A DNA stretch of 64,000 nt from Mangrovihabitans endophyticus (GCF_014646155.1 NZ_BMMX01000016.1:57159-121158), one strand, 5' to 3'. Positions 16,063 to 25,043 are shown, counted from the stretch's first letter. Numbers and translations are program-made. The notes: a model not told the origin generated them from the letters alone.

Positions 16063-16686
16063 GTGCTCGAAGCGTTGACCGGAACCGGCCTGGCGGCATC
16101 CGCCGGGCTGAATGCCTACATTCCGTTGCTGACCATGGGCCTGCTGGCGCGTTACTCCGATCTCATCGATCTGCCCAGCGGGTGGGCCTGGCTGTCCAAC
16201 GGATGGGTGCTCGTCATCCTCGCGTTGCTGCTGGCCGTGGAGATGGTGGCGGACAAAGTCCCGGTGGTGGACCACGTCAACGACGTGGTGCAGACCGTGG
16301 TCCGGCCCACCGCCGGCGGACTGGCGTTCGGGGCCGGTTCCGCGTCGCAGACGGTGACGGTCTCCGACCCCGGATCGTTCTTCGGCTCGCATCAATGGGT
16401 GCCGGTCGCCGCCGGTGTGCTCATCGCGCTGTGCGTGCACGGGGTCAAGGCGGTGTCCCGACCGGTGGTGAACACCGCTACCGCGGGCCTCGGCGCGCCG
16501 GTGGCCAGCACCGCGGAGGACTTCTCCAGTGTGGTCCTGTCGATCCTGGCGATCCTGCTTCCCGCATTGGTGCTGATCGCGCTGGCCGGCCTGGTCCTGG
16601 CCGCGATGTGGGCGGTGCGCCGGCGACGCCGCAGGCGTGCCGCCCGCCCGATGGAGGATGTCCGGACCGCCGCCCCGTTTGGTTGA
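16063..16686 (+). CDS. DUF4126 membrane protein
   Basis: A 207-residue protein with four to five hydrophobic segments. GTGLAASAGLNAYIPLLTMGLLARY at the N-terminus is the hallmark of DUF4126, and a basic RRRRRRRAA stretch lies near the C-terminus. The GTG start at 16063 has no Shine-Dalgarno sequence, so it may be leaderless. It is divergent from nucS with 54 bp between starts and runs into the next membrane gene. Function unknown. Confidence 0.8.
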   Translation: MLEALTGTGLAASAGLNAYIPLLTMGLLARYSDLIDLPSGWAWLSNGWVLVILALLLAVEMVADKVPVVDHVNDVVQTVVRPTAGGLAFGAGSASQTVTVSDPGSFFGSHQWVPVAAGVLIALCVHGVKAVSRPVVNTATAGLGAPVASTAEDFSSVVLSILAILLPALVLIALAGLVLAAMWAVRRRRRRRAARPMEDVRTAAPFG

Positions 16687-16694
16687 CTTCTCCC

Positions 16695-18038
16695 GTGCCC
16701 GTCGTCGCCGTTCTCACGTTCGCGCTGGCCTGGTGGATGGCCGGCTACCTGCTCGGGCGCGACACCGGGCGTCCGGTGTCGGCGCGCGCGGCGGCGGCCC
16801 TCATCGCCTACGCGCTGGGCGTCGCGGCCTGGACCGTCGCGCCCGGTGGCACGTCCGCACAGATCCTGCTCTGCCTGCCCGCCCTGGGGTGGGCCGCCGC
16901 TGCCGTCGCGCTGGTCTCCGACGACGTGCCGGAGCGCCGCCAGATCGAGCGCGGCACGCTGGTGCTCAGCGCGATCTTCCTGGTCATGATCGTGGCGTTG
17001 CCGGGTGCCGGGCGGCTGGTGGCGCTGGCCCCGCTGATCGGCGGCGTGGTGGTGATGTGGCGGTTCCGGGACGCGGTGGCGCCCCACCGGCTCCCGGCGG
17101 CGGTGGCCACCGCCGCGGCGCTCTACGGGGTCGCCCTGGTGGTCGTGCTGGGCCCGGCCGACCTCGGGCATCCGGTCCTGGCCCTCGCTGCGATGGGCCT
17201 CGACCTGCTGGTCCTGGGATACCTCGCGGCCGTGGCGGATGCCGTGGACGCGGGCGAACGCCTCGGGCCCGACCTGCGCCGGTCCGCCGTGGGGGCGGTG
17301 GTGGCGATCCTCGCGTGCGGCGGCCCGGCCACCCTGACCATGCTTGCCGCACCGGACCGGGGCACCGTCGTGATCCTCCAGTTCGTGCTGGTCGCGGTGG
17401 TGCTGACGGCGATCGGGCCGGCCGCGCACCTGCGCCGCGGGCTGGACCGGATCGCCTTCCTGCACGACGATCATCTGCGCCGGGACCGGGCCGCGCTGAT
17501 GCTTCTCGCCGAGGCGCTGCCCCGCCGGGCGTCGCGGCACCGGCTGGCCACGCTGACCGAGTCCGAGTTCCACCGGCACACCCGGCGCGCCTTGGAGAAC
17601 TTCGGCAATCCGGGCCGTCTGCTGCGCAGCCCGCTGATCGATCTGCCCGCGGTGGACCGGCGGCTGGCCGGGCAGGCCGCGAAACCGCTGGCCCGCGCGA
17701 TGGAGTTGAGCGCGGTGCTGCGCGACGGCGTGACCCGGCTCAAGCCGGATGGCGTGTTCGGCACCACCGACCTGTGGCGGCACTACAACGCCTTGCACTA
17801 CTGCTGCGTGCGGGGCCTGCGGCCGTACGACCGGTGGCCGTCGACCGAGGGACTGGACCGGGATGCGCTGCGGGCGCTGGAGTGGTTCCGGGGTGAGGTC
17901 CCGCGCCGTACGATGCAGCGCTGGCAGCGCGAGGGCGCGCGGCAGGTGGCCGACCGGCTGTGGGCGGACCTGACACGCGCCGATCCCCGATGGCGTGGCC
18001 GCGCGTCGGTGAGTGCGCCTCCGACACGCGCCGAATAA
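16695..18038 (+). CDS. Uncharacterised integral membrane protein
   Basis: A 447-residue protein I do not recognise. Residues 1-235 hold about eight hydrophobic segments; the remainder is soluble, rich in Arg and Leu, with a conserved-looking motif DLWRHYNALHYCCVRGLRPYDRW near 360-385. GTG 16695 is the chosen start; TTG 16683 overlaps the previous stop as TTGA and would couple the two genes. Good GC-3 codon bias supports a real gene. A membrane sensor is one possibility, without direct evidence. Confidence 0.6.
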   Translation: MPVVAVLTFALAWWMAGYLLGRDTGRPVSARAAAALIAYALGVAAWTVAPGGTSAQILLCLPALGWAAAAVALVSDDVPERRQIERGTLVLSAIFLVMIVALPGAGRLVALAPLIGGVVVMWRFRDAVAPHRLPAAVATAAALYGVALVVVLGPADLGHPVLALAAMGLDLLVLGYLAAVADAVDAGERLGPDLRRSAVGAVVAILACGGPATLTMLAAPDRGTVVILQFVLVAVVLTAIGPAAHLRRGLDRIAFLHDDHLRRDRAALMLLAEALPRRASRHRLATLTESEFHRHTRRALENFGNPGRLLRSPLIDLPAVDRRLAGQAAKPLARAMELSAVLRDGVTRLKPDGVFGTTDLWRHYNALHYCCVRGLRPYDRWPSTEGLDRDALRALEWFRGEVPRRTMQRWQREGARQVADRLWADLTRADPRWRGRASVSAPPTRAE

Positions 18039-18061
18039 CCGGCCTCTCGGTCACAAAACGG

Positions 18062-18067
18062 TACATT
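18062..18067 (+). promoter_or_regulatory. Candidate -10 box for FtsK-like operon
   Basis: TACATT lies in the locally AT-rich stretch 18053-18072, an island in very GC-rich DNA, 28 bp before the TTG start and its Shine-Dalgarno. No clear -35 was found. Confidence 0.4.
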
Positions 18068-18095
18068 ATTCCCAACGCCGTCCCGGGGAGGGTCG

Positions 18096-20693
18096 TTGGG
18101 TCGCCATCGCCATGCGCTGGTCGCCGCCGTCCGGCAGGACCTTGCCGAGGCACGCGGCAGCGCCCGGGCGATGCTGGCTGCCGCCGAAGCTGCCCGAGCG
18201 CACGCGCAGCAACGCCGCCGGGTGGTCCGCGACGCGTACGCGCTCTGCCTGAACCGGCTCGCCGACGCCCGCCACGCGGCACGCACCGACATCCGCCGCC
18301 GCTTCGGCGCCGAAACGGCGGCGCTGGTCCGCGATCTCACCTCGCTGGCCGCGCACAGCGCCGCCGGGGCGGCCGGGACACCGTGGCGCGTCTGGTCGCC
18401 CACCGAACCTCGTCCGCACACCCCGCCCAGCCTGTTGCGGATCGGCACCATCACGATCGAGTCGGCCACCGTCCCGGCGTTGGTGCCGCTGCTGAACGCG
18501 GCCCATGTCCAGGTCAGCGGCGATCCGCACACCGCGGACGGGGTGATCGCCGGGCTGCTGCTGCGCGCCGTCGGCACCACCCGGCCCGGTGATCTGCGCC
18601 TCACCCTCCACGACCACCGGCCAACCGGTGACGGTGGCGGCGGCGCGCTGGCCGCCTTCGCACCGCTGGGCGTGCGGTCGGCCGGGCCCGAACGGCTCAC
18701 CGGCGCACTGGACGCCCTGGTGGAGCAGATCCGCCGGCATCACGAGTCGCCGGACCCGGACGACGCCGCGCCGCCCTGGCATGTGGTCGTCCTGCTCGCC
18801 GACCCGGCCGGCGACGCCGAGCTGACCGGGCACCAGCAGACCCAGCTCGCGCGGATCGTCCGCGACGGCACGGCCTGCGGCATCCATCTCCTGGTGCGCG
18901 GCCTCGACCTGCCCGCAGACCCGGCCGTGCACCGCATCGCCCTCCGCGCCGGGACCGCGCGCACCGAGGCCACCGGCGATTTCCCGGTACGCCTGGACCC
19001 GCCCCCGCCGAGCGACCGGGTCAGCGACCTGTGCCGGTCGGTGGCCGACCGGTTGCGCGCCGCACCGCCGCCGGTGCGCCTCGCCAACCTGCTCCCCGAC
19101 CGGCTGTGGACCGAGTCCGCCGCGCACGGTCTGCACGCCGTGCTGGGCCCCGGCACCGACGGAAACCCGGTCGAGGTGCCGCTGGACGACCGTACGCCGC
19201 ATGCGCTCGTCGGCGGCCCGTCCGGCTCCGGCCGCACCACCCTGCTGCACGCGTGGATCGCCTCGCTGATCGCCCGGTACGGCCCCGCCGAGCTGGCGCT
19301 CTATCTGCTCGACTTCTCCGGCGGCACGTCGTTCGCCCGGTTCGCCCCGGGGGCGCGCGACCCGAGCTGGCTGCCGCACGCGCGCCTGGCGGGCGTCAAC
19401 ATCGCCGAGGACCGCGAGTTCGGGCTGGCCGTGCTGCGCCGGCTCGGTGCGGAGCTGCGCGTACGCTGCCAGGCCGCCAAACGCCTGGGCGCCGCCGACC
19501 TGGCGCAACTGCGCGCCGGCGAGCGCACCGTGCCGTGGCCGCGCATCCTCCTGGTGGTCGACGACTTCACGAACATGCTCGCCGGACGCGACGCCCTGGC
19601 CGATGAGACGCTCACCCTGCTCGGCGACCTGGCCCACCGTGGCGGCGCGTACGGCGTCCATCTCGTGCTGTCCGGCGCGGACGTGCGCAGCGCCACCGCC
19701 GTACGCGGCCGGTCCGACCTGCTCGACCGCTGCGCGCTGCGGCTGGCCCTGCCCGGCGCGCGGCGCCTGCTCGCCGACGGCAACCTGGCCGCGGCGCTCA
19801 TCCCCCGCTTCCACGCGGTGGTCAACACCGACGGCGGAGCGGCCGGCGCCAACCGGGTCGTCCGTCTGCCGGACGCCGCCGACCGCGGCTCCTGGACCCT
19901 GCTGCAGCGCACGGTGTGGCGGCAGCGTCCGGCCTCCGGCACGCCACCGCGCCTGTTCGACGGCAACGCCGTGCCCCGGCTGCCCGCGCGGCATCGGCCG
20001 TCCGGCCGGGTCCCCGGTCCGTCCGCACCGGTCGGGCCCTCCCCGGGCGCGGTGCTGGGCGAGCGCGTGGACGTCACCGCCGGCCCGGCCGAGATGCCGC
20101 TGGGCCGGATGCCCGGCCGCAACCTCGCCGTCCTGGGCGGTCGGGCCGACGAGGCGTGCGACATCCTGGCCTCCGCCTCGCTCTCGCTCGCCGCTCAGGG
20201 AGCCGCCCGCTTCAGCATCGCCTGCCTGCATCCCGGCGCCGAGCCGGCCGCCGCGCGCCTGGCCGTCGAGCTGCCGGAGGCGGCCTGGTACGACGCGGAC
20301 GGCCTGCCCGAACTGCTCGCCGCGACGCGGTTCGACGGGGACGGACTGCCGCACTACGTCATCGGGTACGGCCTGGACGCCGCCGGCACCGACCATCGCG
20401 ACGTGCTGCGGTCCCTGCTCACCGACGGCCCCGAGCGGTGCGTCCACCTGCTCGGATGGTGGCGGTCGGTGTCCCGGCTGTGCAGCACGCTGTCCGGGAC
20501 GGATGCCCGCTTCGAGTCGATCGGCGCCTGGGTCGCGCTCGACGTGCGGGCGGCGGAACTGGGCCCGCTCGGCCCGCAGCCGGACGCGTCCGGCTGGCGT
20601 CCCCGCCGCCGCCGCGCCCTGTACTTCGACCGCACCGTGCACCGCATGCCGGAAGTGCTCATCCCCTACGAGGTGAACAATGACCACACGTGA
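18096..20693 (+). CDS. FtsK/SpoIIIE-like protein with altered Walker motifs
   Basis: An 865-residue protein with an N-terminal coiled coil (about 5-90), a middle region and an FtsK-type P-loop core (about 345-600), then a long C-terminal part ending RALYFDRTVHRMPE. The TTG start has GGGGAGGG 4-6 nt upstream. The Walker A is GPSGSGRTT with Arg380 where Lys is expected, and the Walker B reads LLVVDDF (D489, D490) where FtsK proteins have DE. Both substitutions suggest weak or no ATP hydrolysis. The core LYLLDFSGGTSFARFAPG and LPHARLAGVNIAEDREFG is otherwise well kept. It overlaps the next gene by 14 bp. The substrate (DNA or protein) is unknown. Confidence 0.8.
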   Translation: MGRHRHALVAAVRQDLAEARGSARAMLAAAEAARAHAQQRRRVVRDAYALCLNRLADARHAARTDIRRRFGAETAALVRDLTSLAAHSAAGAAGTPWRVWSPTEPRPHTPPSLLRIGTITIESATVPALVPLLNAAHVQVSGDPHTADGVIAGLLLRAVGTTRPGDLRLTLHDHRPTGDGGGGALAAFAPLGVRSAGPERLTGALDALVEQIRRHHESPDPDDAAPPWHVVVLLADPAGDAELTGHQQTQLARIVRDGTACGIHLLVRGLDLPADPAVHRIALRAGTARTEATGDFPVRLDPPPPSDRVSDLCRSVADRLRAAPPPVRLANLLPDRLWTESAAHGLHAVLGPGTDGNPVEVPLDDRTPHALVGGPSGSGRTTLLHAWIASLIARYGPAELALYLLDFSGGTSFARFAPGARDPSWLPHARLAGVNIAEDREFGLAVLRRLGAELRVRCQAAKRLGAADLAQLRAGERTVPWPRILLVVDDFTNMLAGRDALADETLTLLGDLAHRGGAYGVHLVLSGADVRSATAVRGRSDLLDRCALRLALPGARRLLADGNLAAALIPRFHAVVNTDGGAAGANRVVRLPDAADRGSWTLLQRTVWRQRPASGTPPRLFDGNAVPRLPARHRPSGRVPGPSAPVGPSPGAVLGERVDVTAGPAEMPLGRMPGRNLAVLGGRADEACDILASASLSLAAQGAARFSIACLHPGAEPAAARLAVELPEAAWYDADGLPELLAATRFDGDGLPHYVIGYGLDAAGTDHRDVLRSLLTDGPERCVHLLGWWRSVSRLCSTLSGTDARFESIGAWVALDVRAAELGPLGPQPDASGWRPRRRRALYFDRTVHRMPEVLIPYEVNNDHT

Positions 20694-21468
20694 CCACGAT
20701 TACCGGCTGATGGTGAACGCGCTCGCCCGCGTCACCCGGCAACGCGAGGAGGCGCTGTCCGCCGCCGAACGGGCCTATCAGGACAACGCGGCGCGCGCGG
20801 CGGGCGAACTGGCTCGCGCCGAGGGCGAGGCGGTGGACGCGGACCGATGGGCGGGCGCCGCGGCGGCCCAGGTCCTCGACGTCGACCGGGAGGCCGCCCG
20901 CCTGTGGGACCACCTGCGCCGCGCGCGTGGCGTACGGATGCGCTCGCTGGGCGATCTGCCGGAGCCGGCCACGGTGGAGGCGGCACCACGGATCGCCTTG
21001 CAGCGCGACGGTCGCGCTGCGGAGCCCGCCGACGGCTCTCCTTGCGGGACCGGCCCGGGGGACCCGCCGCGGGCCGTACCGCCGCGGGTGTTGCTGGCGC
21101 GCGCCGCCGACCGCATCGACGACACCGTCCGGCCGGGCGACCGGCGCCCGTTGCCCGGCTGGGCCCTGGCGGCGCTGCCGCTGTTCGGCGCGTTGCTGTC
21201 CGCGGTGACCGGGCTCGTCGCGGCCGGACTCGTCACGCTCGGCGAATCGCCGGCCGGCACCGGGACCACGATCGCCGGCGCCACCATGCTGCGCGGGCTG
21301 GGCTGGCTGGCGTTCCTGGTGGCGCCGTCCGCCGGGGTCCCGGTCGCTGCGGCGGTGGCCCACCGCGCCCTGCAGGCCCGGCTGGACATCGCGGGCATCG
21401 GGCTCACACTGCTCGGCGGCATGGTCACGGCCACCATGCTGTCGCTGGCCTTCGCCGCCACGCGCTGA
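20680..21468 (+). CDS. Coiled-coil membrane partner of FtsK-like protein
   Basis: A 262-residue protein starting 14 bp inside the FtsK-like gene, so almost certainly co-translated. Residues 1-85 form an Ala/Glu/Arg coiled coil reminiscent of the FtsK-like protein's own N-terminus; a Pro/Gly linker follows, then three hydrophobic segments at about 160-186, 204-228 and 236-260. I know no named family. The layout suggests it anchors the FtsK-like protein to the membrane through a coiled-coil contact, which is inference. Confidence 0.65.
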   Translation: MTTRDHDYRLMVNALARVTRQREEALSAAERAYQDNAARAAGELARAEGEAVDADRWAGAAAAQVLDVDREAARLWDHLRRARGVRMRSLGDLPEPATVEAAPRIALQRDGRAAEPADGSPCGTGPGDPPRAVPPRVLLARAADRIDDTVRPGDRRPLPGWALAALPLFGALLSAVTGLVAAGLVTLGESPAGTGTTIAGATMLRGLGWLAFLVAPSAGVPVAAAVAHRALQARLDIAGIGLTLLGGMVTATMLSLAFAATR

Positions 21469-21486
21469 CGCGGCGCGGTCGTCGGC

Positions 21487-22278
21487 CTAGCCGTCGCGCT
21501 TCGTGGTCCATTTGAAGGTGGTCAGGCACAGCAGCAGCGCCGCCACGCACCAGACGCCCAGAACGATCGCCACCTTGGCCAACTCGTACGAGCCACCCGG
21601 CTCGCGAGCACCGAACACCGCCGGCAGGAACACCGAACGCAGGCCCTGGCACATCCACTTCAGCGGAAAGATCGCGGCCACATTCTGCATCCACGTGGGC
21701 AGGCTCGTGAAGACGAAGAAGACCCCGGAGGTGAACTGCAGGACGAGCGCCACCGGCGTGACCACCGCGGGCGCGCTGCGGCCGGTGCGCGCCAGCGACG
21801 AGAACGCCACCCCGCACAGCGTGCACGCGGTGATGCCGAGCACCGACACCCAGCAGAAGGTGAGCCACTGGGTGCCGGTGTCCGGCAGGGTCAGCCCGAA
21901 GAACGCCGTGGAGACGGCGATCAGCACGATGGTCTCCAGCACCGCGATGAACGCCACCATGAGCACCTTGCCGGCGAAGTACACCCATTTGGGCATGGGC
22001 GTGCCGAGCAGCCGCTTGAGCACACCACGGTCACGTTCCATCGGAATCTGGATGGCCAGCGCCTGGAAGCCCGCGGTCATCAGCCCGGTCGCGATCATGC
22101 CGGTGACGAAGTACTGCGTGAACTGCACGCCGTCCCCGATGGTCCCGTCGAAGATGGACCCGAAGACGACGATCATCACCGCCGGGAACAGGAGCGTGAA
22201 GACCACTTGCTCGCGGCTGCGCAGGAACTGCCGGATCTCCAGCTCGCCCTGGCGCAGGCCGAGCGTCGGCGCGTTCAT
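21487..22278 (-). CDS. ABC-2 type transporter permease
   Basis: A 263-residue ABC-2 permease with six hydrophobic segments. The typical MERDRGVLKRLLGTPM coupling helix is followed by the late LPTWMQNVAAIFPLKW segment seen in daunorubicin-type exporters. Its ATG overlaps the ATPase stop as ATGA. It is convergent with the FtsK-partner gene, 18 bp away. Substrate unknown; the family exports drugs or lipids. Confidence 0.9.
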   Translation of the reverse strand: MNAPTLGLRQGELEIRQFLRSREQVVFTLLFPAVMIVVFGSIFDGTIGDGVQFTQYFVTGMIATGLMTAGFQALAIQIPMERDRGVLKRLLGTPMPKWVYFAGKVLMVAFIAVLETIVLIAVSTAFFGLTLPDTGTQWLTFCWVSVLGITACTLCGVAFSSLARTGRSAPAVVTPVALVLQFTSGVFFVFTSLPTWMQNVAAIFPLKWMCQGLRSVFLPAVFGAREPGGSYELAKVAIVLGVWCVAALLLCLTTFKWTTKRDG

Positions 22279-23159
22279 GATGCTCCGATCATGTCGAGGT
22301 AGATGTCCTCCAGCGTGGGCCGGCTGACGGTCAGGCCGGGGACCTCTCCGCCGTACCGCTCGGCCAGCTCGGACACGACGGCCGTCGGGGTGGCGCTGCG
22401 CCGACGTTCCCAGCCGCCGCCGTCGGCGCGCCAGGACACCGTGGCGAGGGCTTCGTCGCGGCGTCCGAGCCGCCCAGGCGTGTCGAGCGCGATCAGTCGT
22501 CCGGCCGCGATCACCCCCACCCGGTCGGCAAGCGCCTCGGCCTCCTCCAGGTAGTGCGTGGTCAGCAGGATCGTCGTGCCGCCGTCTCGCAGATCGCGGA
22601 TCAGCCCCCAGAACTCGCGGCGGGCCTCCGGGTCGAACCCGGTGGTCGGCTCGTCCAGGAACAGCAGAGCGGGCCGTCCGACGATGCCCAGCGCCACGTC
22701 CAGGCGCCGTTTCTGACCGCCGGAGAGCGTGTGCGTACGGGCCTTGACCTTGTCCGCAAGACCGACGCGCTCGATCACCGATGCGGGGTCGTCGGGTTTC
22801 GGGTAGAACCGCGCGAAGTGCCGGACCACCTCGCCGACGGTCAACTCGTCGAACTCGCCGGTCCCCTGCAACACGATGCCGATCTGCTGACGCCAGCGCC
22901 GCGCGTGTTCGGAGCCGGTGGTGCCGGGGCCGCCCGCCGCGACGGCCGGGTCGGTGCCGAGCACCTGGACGGTTCCGGCGTCACGCTTGCGGTAGCCCTC
23001 CAGGATTTCCACAGTGGTGGTCTTTCCCGCGCCGTTCGGCCCGAGCAGCGCGAAGATCTCACCACGGGCGACCTCGAGGTCGACCGCGTCGACGGCGACA
23101 TTGTCCCCGTACGTCTTGCGCAGGCCCTGGACGACGATCGCCGAACCCTGATCCTCCAT
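22275..23159 (-). CDS. ABC-2 transporter ATP-binding protein
   Basis: A 294-residue daunorubicin-resistance-type ATPase: Walker A GPNGAGKTT, signature LSGGQKRRLD, Walker B LLFLDEPTTGFD, switch His in LLTTHYLEEAE, and a C-terminal accessory domain. ATG 23159 (MEDQG) is preferred because homologous proteins begin near there; in-frame starts exist at 23171 and 23177. It is first in a two-gene operon with the permease. Confidence 0.9.
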   Translation of the reverse strand: MEDQGSAIVVQGLRKTYGDNVAVDAVDLEVARGEIFALLGPNGAGKTTTVEILEGYRKRDAGTVQVLGTDPAVAAGGPGTTGSEHARRWRQQIGIVLQGTGEFDELTVGEVVRHFARFYPKPDDPASVIERVGLADKVKARTHTLSGGQKRRLDVALGIVGRPALLFLDEPTTGFDPEARREFWGLIRDLRDGGTTILLTTHYLEEAEALADRVGVIAAGRLIALDTPGRLGRRDEALATVSWRADGGGWERRRSATPTAVVSELAERYGGEVPGLTVSRPTLEDIYLDMIGAS

Positions 23160-23290
23160 GGCGGAAACCATACGCACACGTCAGGCGGCGGACGGGGTTG
23201 CCCTGGGCGGGGCCGGATACGTCCGATAGCGGCTGACCGGACCGGACGCCGTGGGCCGCCCGGGCCGTACGCTTCGGCCCCGCCCAGGTC

Positions 23291-23357
23291 GTGTGCCGCA
23301 GCCCGTTCGTGTGCCACAGCCCGTTCGTGTGCCACAGCCCGTTCGCGTGCCACAGCC
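23291..23357. repeat. 18-bp minisatellite, ~3.7 copies
   Basis: Units of GTGTGCCACAGCCCGTTC repeat at 23291, 23309, 23327 and 23345, with single-base differences. The array lies between the ABC operon start and the phosphotransferase terminator and is not inside a credible gene, although all frames are open across it. Confidence 0.85.
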
Positions 23358-23365
23358 GCGCCGGA

Positions 23366-23393
23366 TGCTGCATGCCCGGCCGGGCATGCAGCA
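23366..23393 (-). terminator. 28-bp perfect hairpin after phosphotransferase gene
   Basis: TGCTGCATGCCCGG pairs exactly with CCGGGCATGCAGCA, with no loop bases left unpaired in the duplex. It lies 16 bp past the stop of the minus-strand phosphotransferase gene and is the likely terminator. Confidence 0.65.
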
Positions 23394-23409
23394 GCCGACC
23401 TGCGCCTGC

Positions 23410-24216
23410 TCAGCGGGTCGCGACGACCGCACGTTCCAACAGGCTCCGGTGCCGGATCATCCAGCCGGCGGCGCGAGAGCGCCATGCCAGCGCCCACAAC
23501 GGCGTCGGATCATCCGACTCCGGCGTGATGCGGGCCCGTGCCGCCTCGGCCGCGCAGTCCCGGATGACCACCTCGATCATCCGGCCGACGAGATCAGCCC
23601 GGTCGGGCGTCGCCAGTTCGTACCCGTCCAGGAACAGCCGCAACTGCCGGGCGCGGGCTGCGGCGTCGGGCAGTCCGTTGCGCTGCGCGACGTCGTCGTC
23701 GTGCAGTTGGGCGTTCCACCACGCGGTGGCGACGACCTCGTCGATCCGGTCCACCGGGCCCGCCAGCGTCCAGTCGATGAACGCCACCGGCGTACCGTCG
23801 CGGGCGACGATGTTCCAGGGACCGGCGTCGCAGTGCCCGATCACCGTGCCCGGACCGGAGTGATGCATCCACCACGGATGCCATCGCGCTTCCGGCGGCG
23901 GCCGGAAGCCGGCCGTGGCCGCGTGCAGGTCGCGCAACAGCCTTCCGACGTGCGCCACCCCGTCGTCCGACCAGGCGTAGGGATGCACGGTTTCTCCCTC
24001 GATCCAGGTCAGCACTTCGTTGCCGTCACCGTCGATGCCCTCACCCACCACGCGCGGCGCGCCGACGAACCCGGCCTCCGCAAGATGACGCAGCAGGGCA
24101 TGCACGGTTTGGGTACCCGGTCCGACCCGACGCCGGACGGTGTTGCCGGAACGCATGACGTGACTCGGTCCGCCGTCGACCGCGGGAAGCGGCTCGAACA
24201 ATGATGCGGAATCCAC
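23410..24216 (-). CDS. Aminoglycoside phosphotransferase-family kinase
   Basis: A 268-residue APH/choline-kinase-fold protein. The catalytic loop is GHCDAGPWNIV, with the base Asp and metal-binding Asn, and VAFIDW supplies the metal-binding Asp; the N-lobe includes VLTWIEGETV. The GTG at 24216 is chosen because GAGGAG (24223-24228, reversed) stands 6 nt before it; an upstream GTG at 24237 lacks this. Substrate is unknown and I would not infer drug resistance. It is flanked on both sides by 18-bp minisatellites. Confidence 0.82.
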   Translation of the reverse strand: MDSASLFEPLPAVDGGPSHVMRSGNTVRRRVGPGTQTVHALLRHLAEAGFVGAPRVVGEGIDGDGNEVLTWIEGETVHPYAWSDDGVAHVGRLLRDLHAATAGFRPPPEARWHPWWMHHSGPGTVIGHCDAGPWNIVARDGTPVAFIDWTLAGPVDRIDEVVATAWWNAQLHDDDVAQRNGLPDAAARARQLRLFLDGYELATPDRADLVGRMIEVVIRDCAAEAARARITPESDDPTPLWALAWRSRAAGWMIRHRSLLERAVVATR

Positions 24217-24378
24217 GATTTCTCCTCGTGTCAGCACAAAGAATCAGCAGTACGAACAGCGCGGCACCCACACGGCCGGGCCACCGCCAGACAGGTGGGC
24301 GCTAGCGGCCGGGCATACTGCCGCGCACGGGATCAGCGGATGTCATCCACAGCAGCGCCGACGACAACCGCTCAGCCG

Positions 24379-24450
24379 GGCCGGCTGCTTCTGCCAGGCC
24401 GGCGACATCTGCCAGGCCGGCTGCTTCTGCCAGGCCGGTGCTCTTGCTCA
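24379..24450. repeat. 18-bp minisatellite, 4 copies
   Basis: Units of the type GGCCGGCTGCTTCTGCCA start at 24379, 24397, 24415 and 24433; unit 2 and unit 4 carry clustered changes. The period equals that of the array on the other side of the phosphotransferase gene, though the sequence differs. Confidence 0.85.
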
Positions 24451-24508
24451 GATGCGAGGGGCGTACACGCCGCCGTGCGAGAAGTCGGCTGCGTATCCGG
24501 TGGGCGAT

Positions 24509-24574
24509 TCAGCTCGCGCCACGACCCAGCGTCGAAGCCTCGGCGTGCTTCACGCTGCTGACCAAGCAAGCCAT
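24509..24574 (-). CDS. Possible 21-residue small peptide
   Basis: A short frame with an ideal Shine-Dalgarno GAGGAGG (24580-24586, reversed) 5 nt before its ATG, encoding MACLVSSVKHAEASTLGRGA and one final Ser. An in-frame ATG at 24598 would add eight residues (MTRFEEVI) but has no ribosome site. There is no neighbour that suggests a role, and a chance match is quite possible. Listed because the initiation signal is the best in this otherwise empty region. Confidence 0.25.
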   Translation of the reverse strand: MACLVSSVKHAEASTLGRGAS

Positions 24575-24837
24575 GATGACCTCCTCGAACCGCGTCATAC
24601 GCTCGTGCGGGGGAATGCGGCGCACTGGCCTACTCAGCCGCAGCCTTTCCAACAGCCGTAGCCACAGCATCTCCGGCAGCCGCGGCTCCTGTGCGGACGG
24701 GACCCAGCACCCCACTCACACCGCCGCGACATGACAGTCGCGGCTGACGAGCACCATCAATCTATCGCGCGGCCGCAGCGGCGCAAGGGCATTGCGGGCG
24801 CGCACCGGTTCGCACCGCGCCACCCCACGCCACCCCC

Positions 24838-24948
24838 GCCCGGCTCGGCTCGGCCCGCCCGGCTCGGCCCGCCCGGTCCGACCCACCCGGCTCGGCCCGC
24901 CCGGCTCGGCCCACCCGGCTCGGCCCACCCGGTCCGACCCCGCCCGCT
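24838..24948. repeat. GC-rich tandem array of ~10/20-bp units
   Basis: Units of GGCTCGGCCC and GGTCCGACCC separated by ACCC/GCCC repeat for about 110 bp. All six frames are open through it as Gly/Pro/Arg/Ala strings, which is an effect of composition and not coding evidence. Confidence 0.85.
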
Positions 24949-25043
24949 CGACAGGGCAAGGACTCGACCCACTCGAACTCCGGCTCGGCTCGAACTCGGG
25001 CTAGGCTCGGCTCAGGCTCGGGCACTTTGTCGTACGGGTGTAC

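Larger units (their letters stand above)
24238..25043. other. Repeat-rich region without a confident gene
   Basis: About 800 bp between the phosphotransferase and HNH genes. It holds the 18-bp repeat at 24379-24450, a very short frame at 24509-24574, the GC-rich array at 24838-24948 and the HNH promoter. Longer frames on either strand lack a Shine-Dalgarno sequence and have compositions dictated by the repeats. Confidence 0.6.

Noticed and set aside
16182..16694. Upstream extension of the membrane gene that ends at 18038
   Set aside because: It would overlap the DUF4126 gene almost completely in another frame; the GTG at 16695 or TTG at 16683 is more economical.
18096..20693. Type VII secretion EccC ATPase
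   Set aside because: FtsK-like core suggests it, but there is one P-loop core, no WXG100 genes, no EccB/D/E partners nearby, and the C-terminus differs.
23059..23373. Minus-strand frame through the 18-bp repeat giving W-H-x-N-G-L repeats
   Set aside because: The peptide repeats mirror the DNA repeat, and the frame overlaps the well-supported ABC ATPase start. No ribosome site.
23410..24216. Clinical-type aminoglycoside resistance gene
   Set aside because: Only the kinase fold is supported; no close resemblance to a known resistance enzyme is evident, so the call is left at family level.
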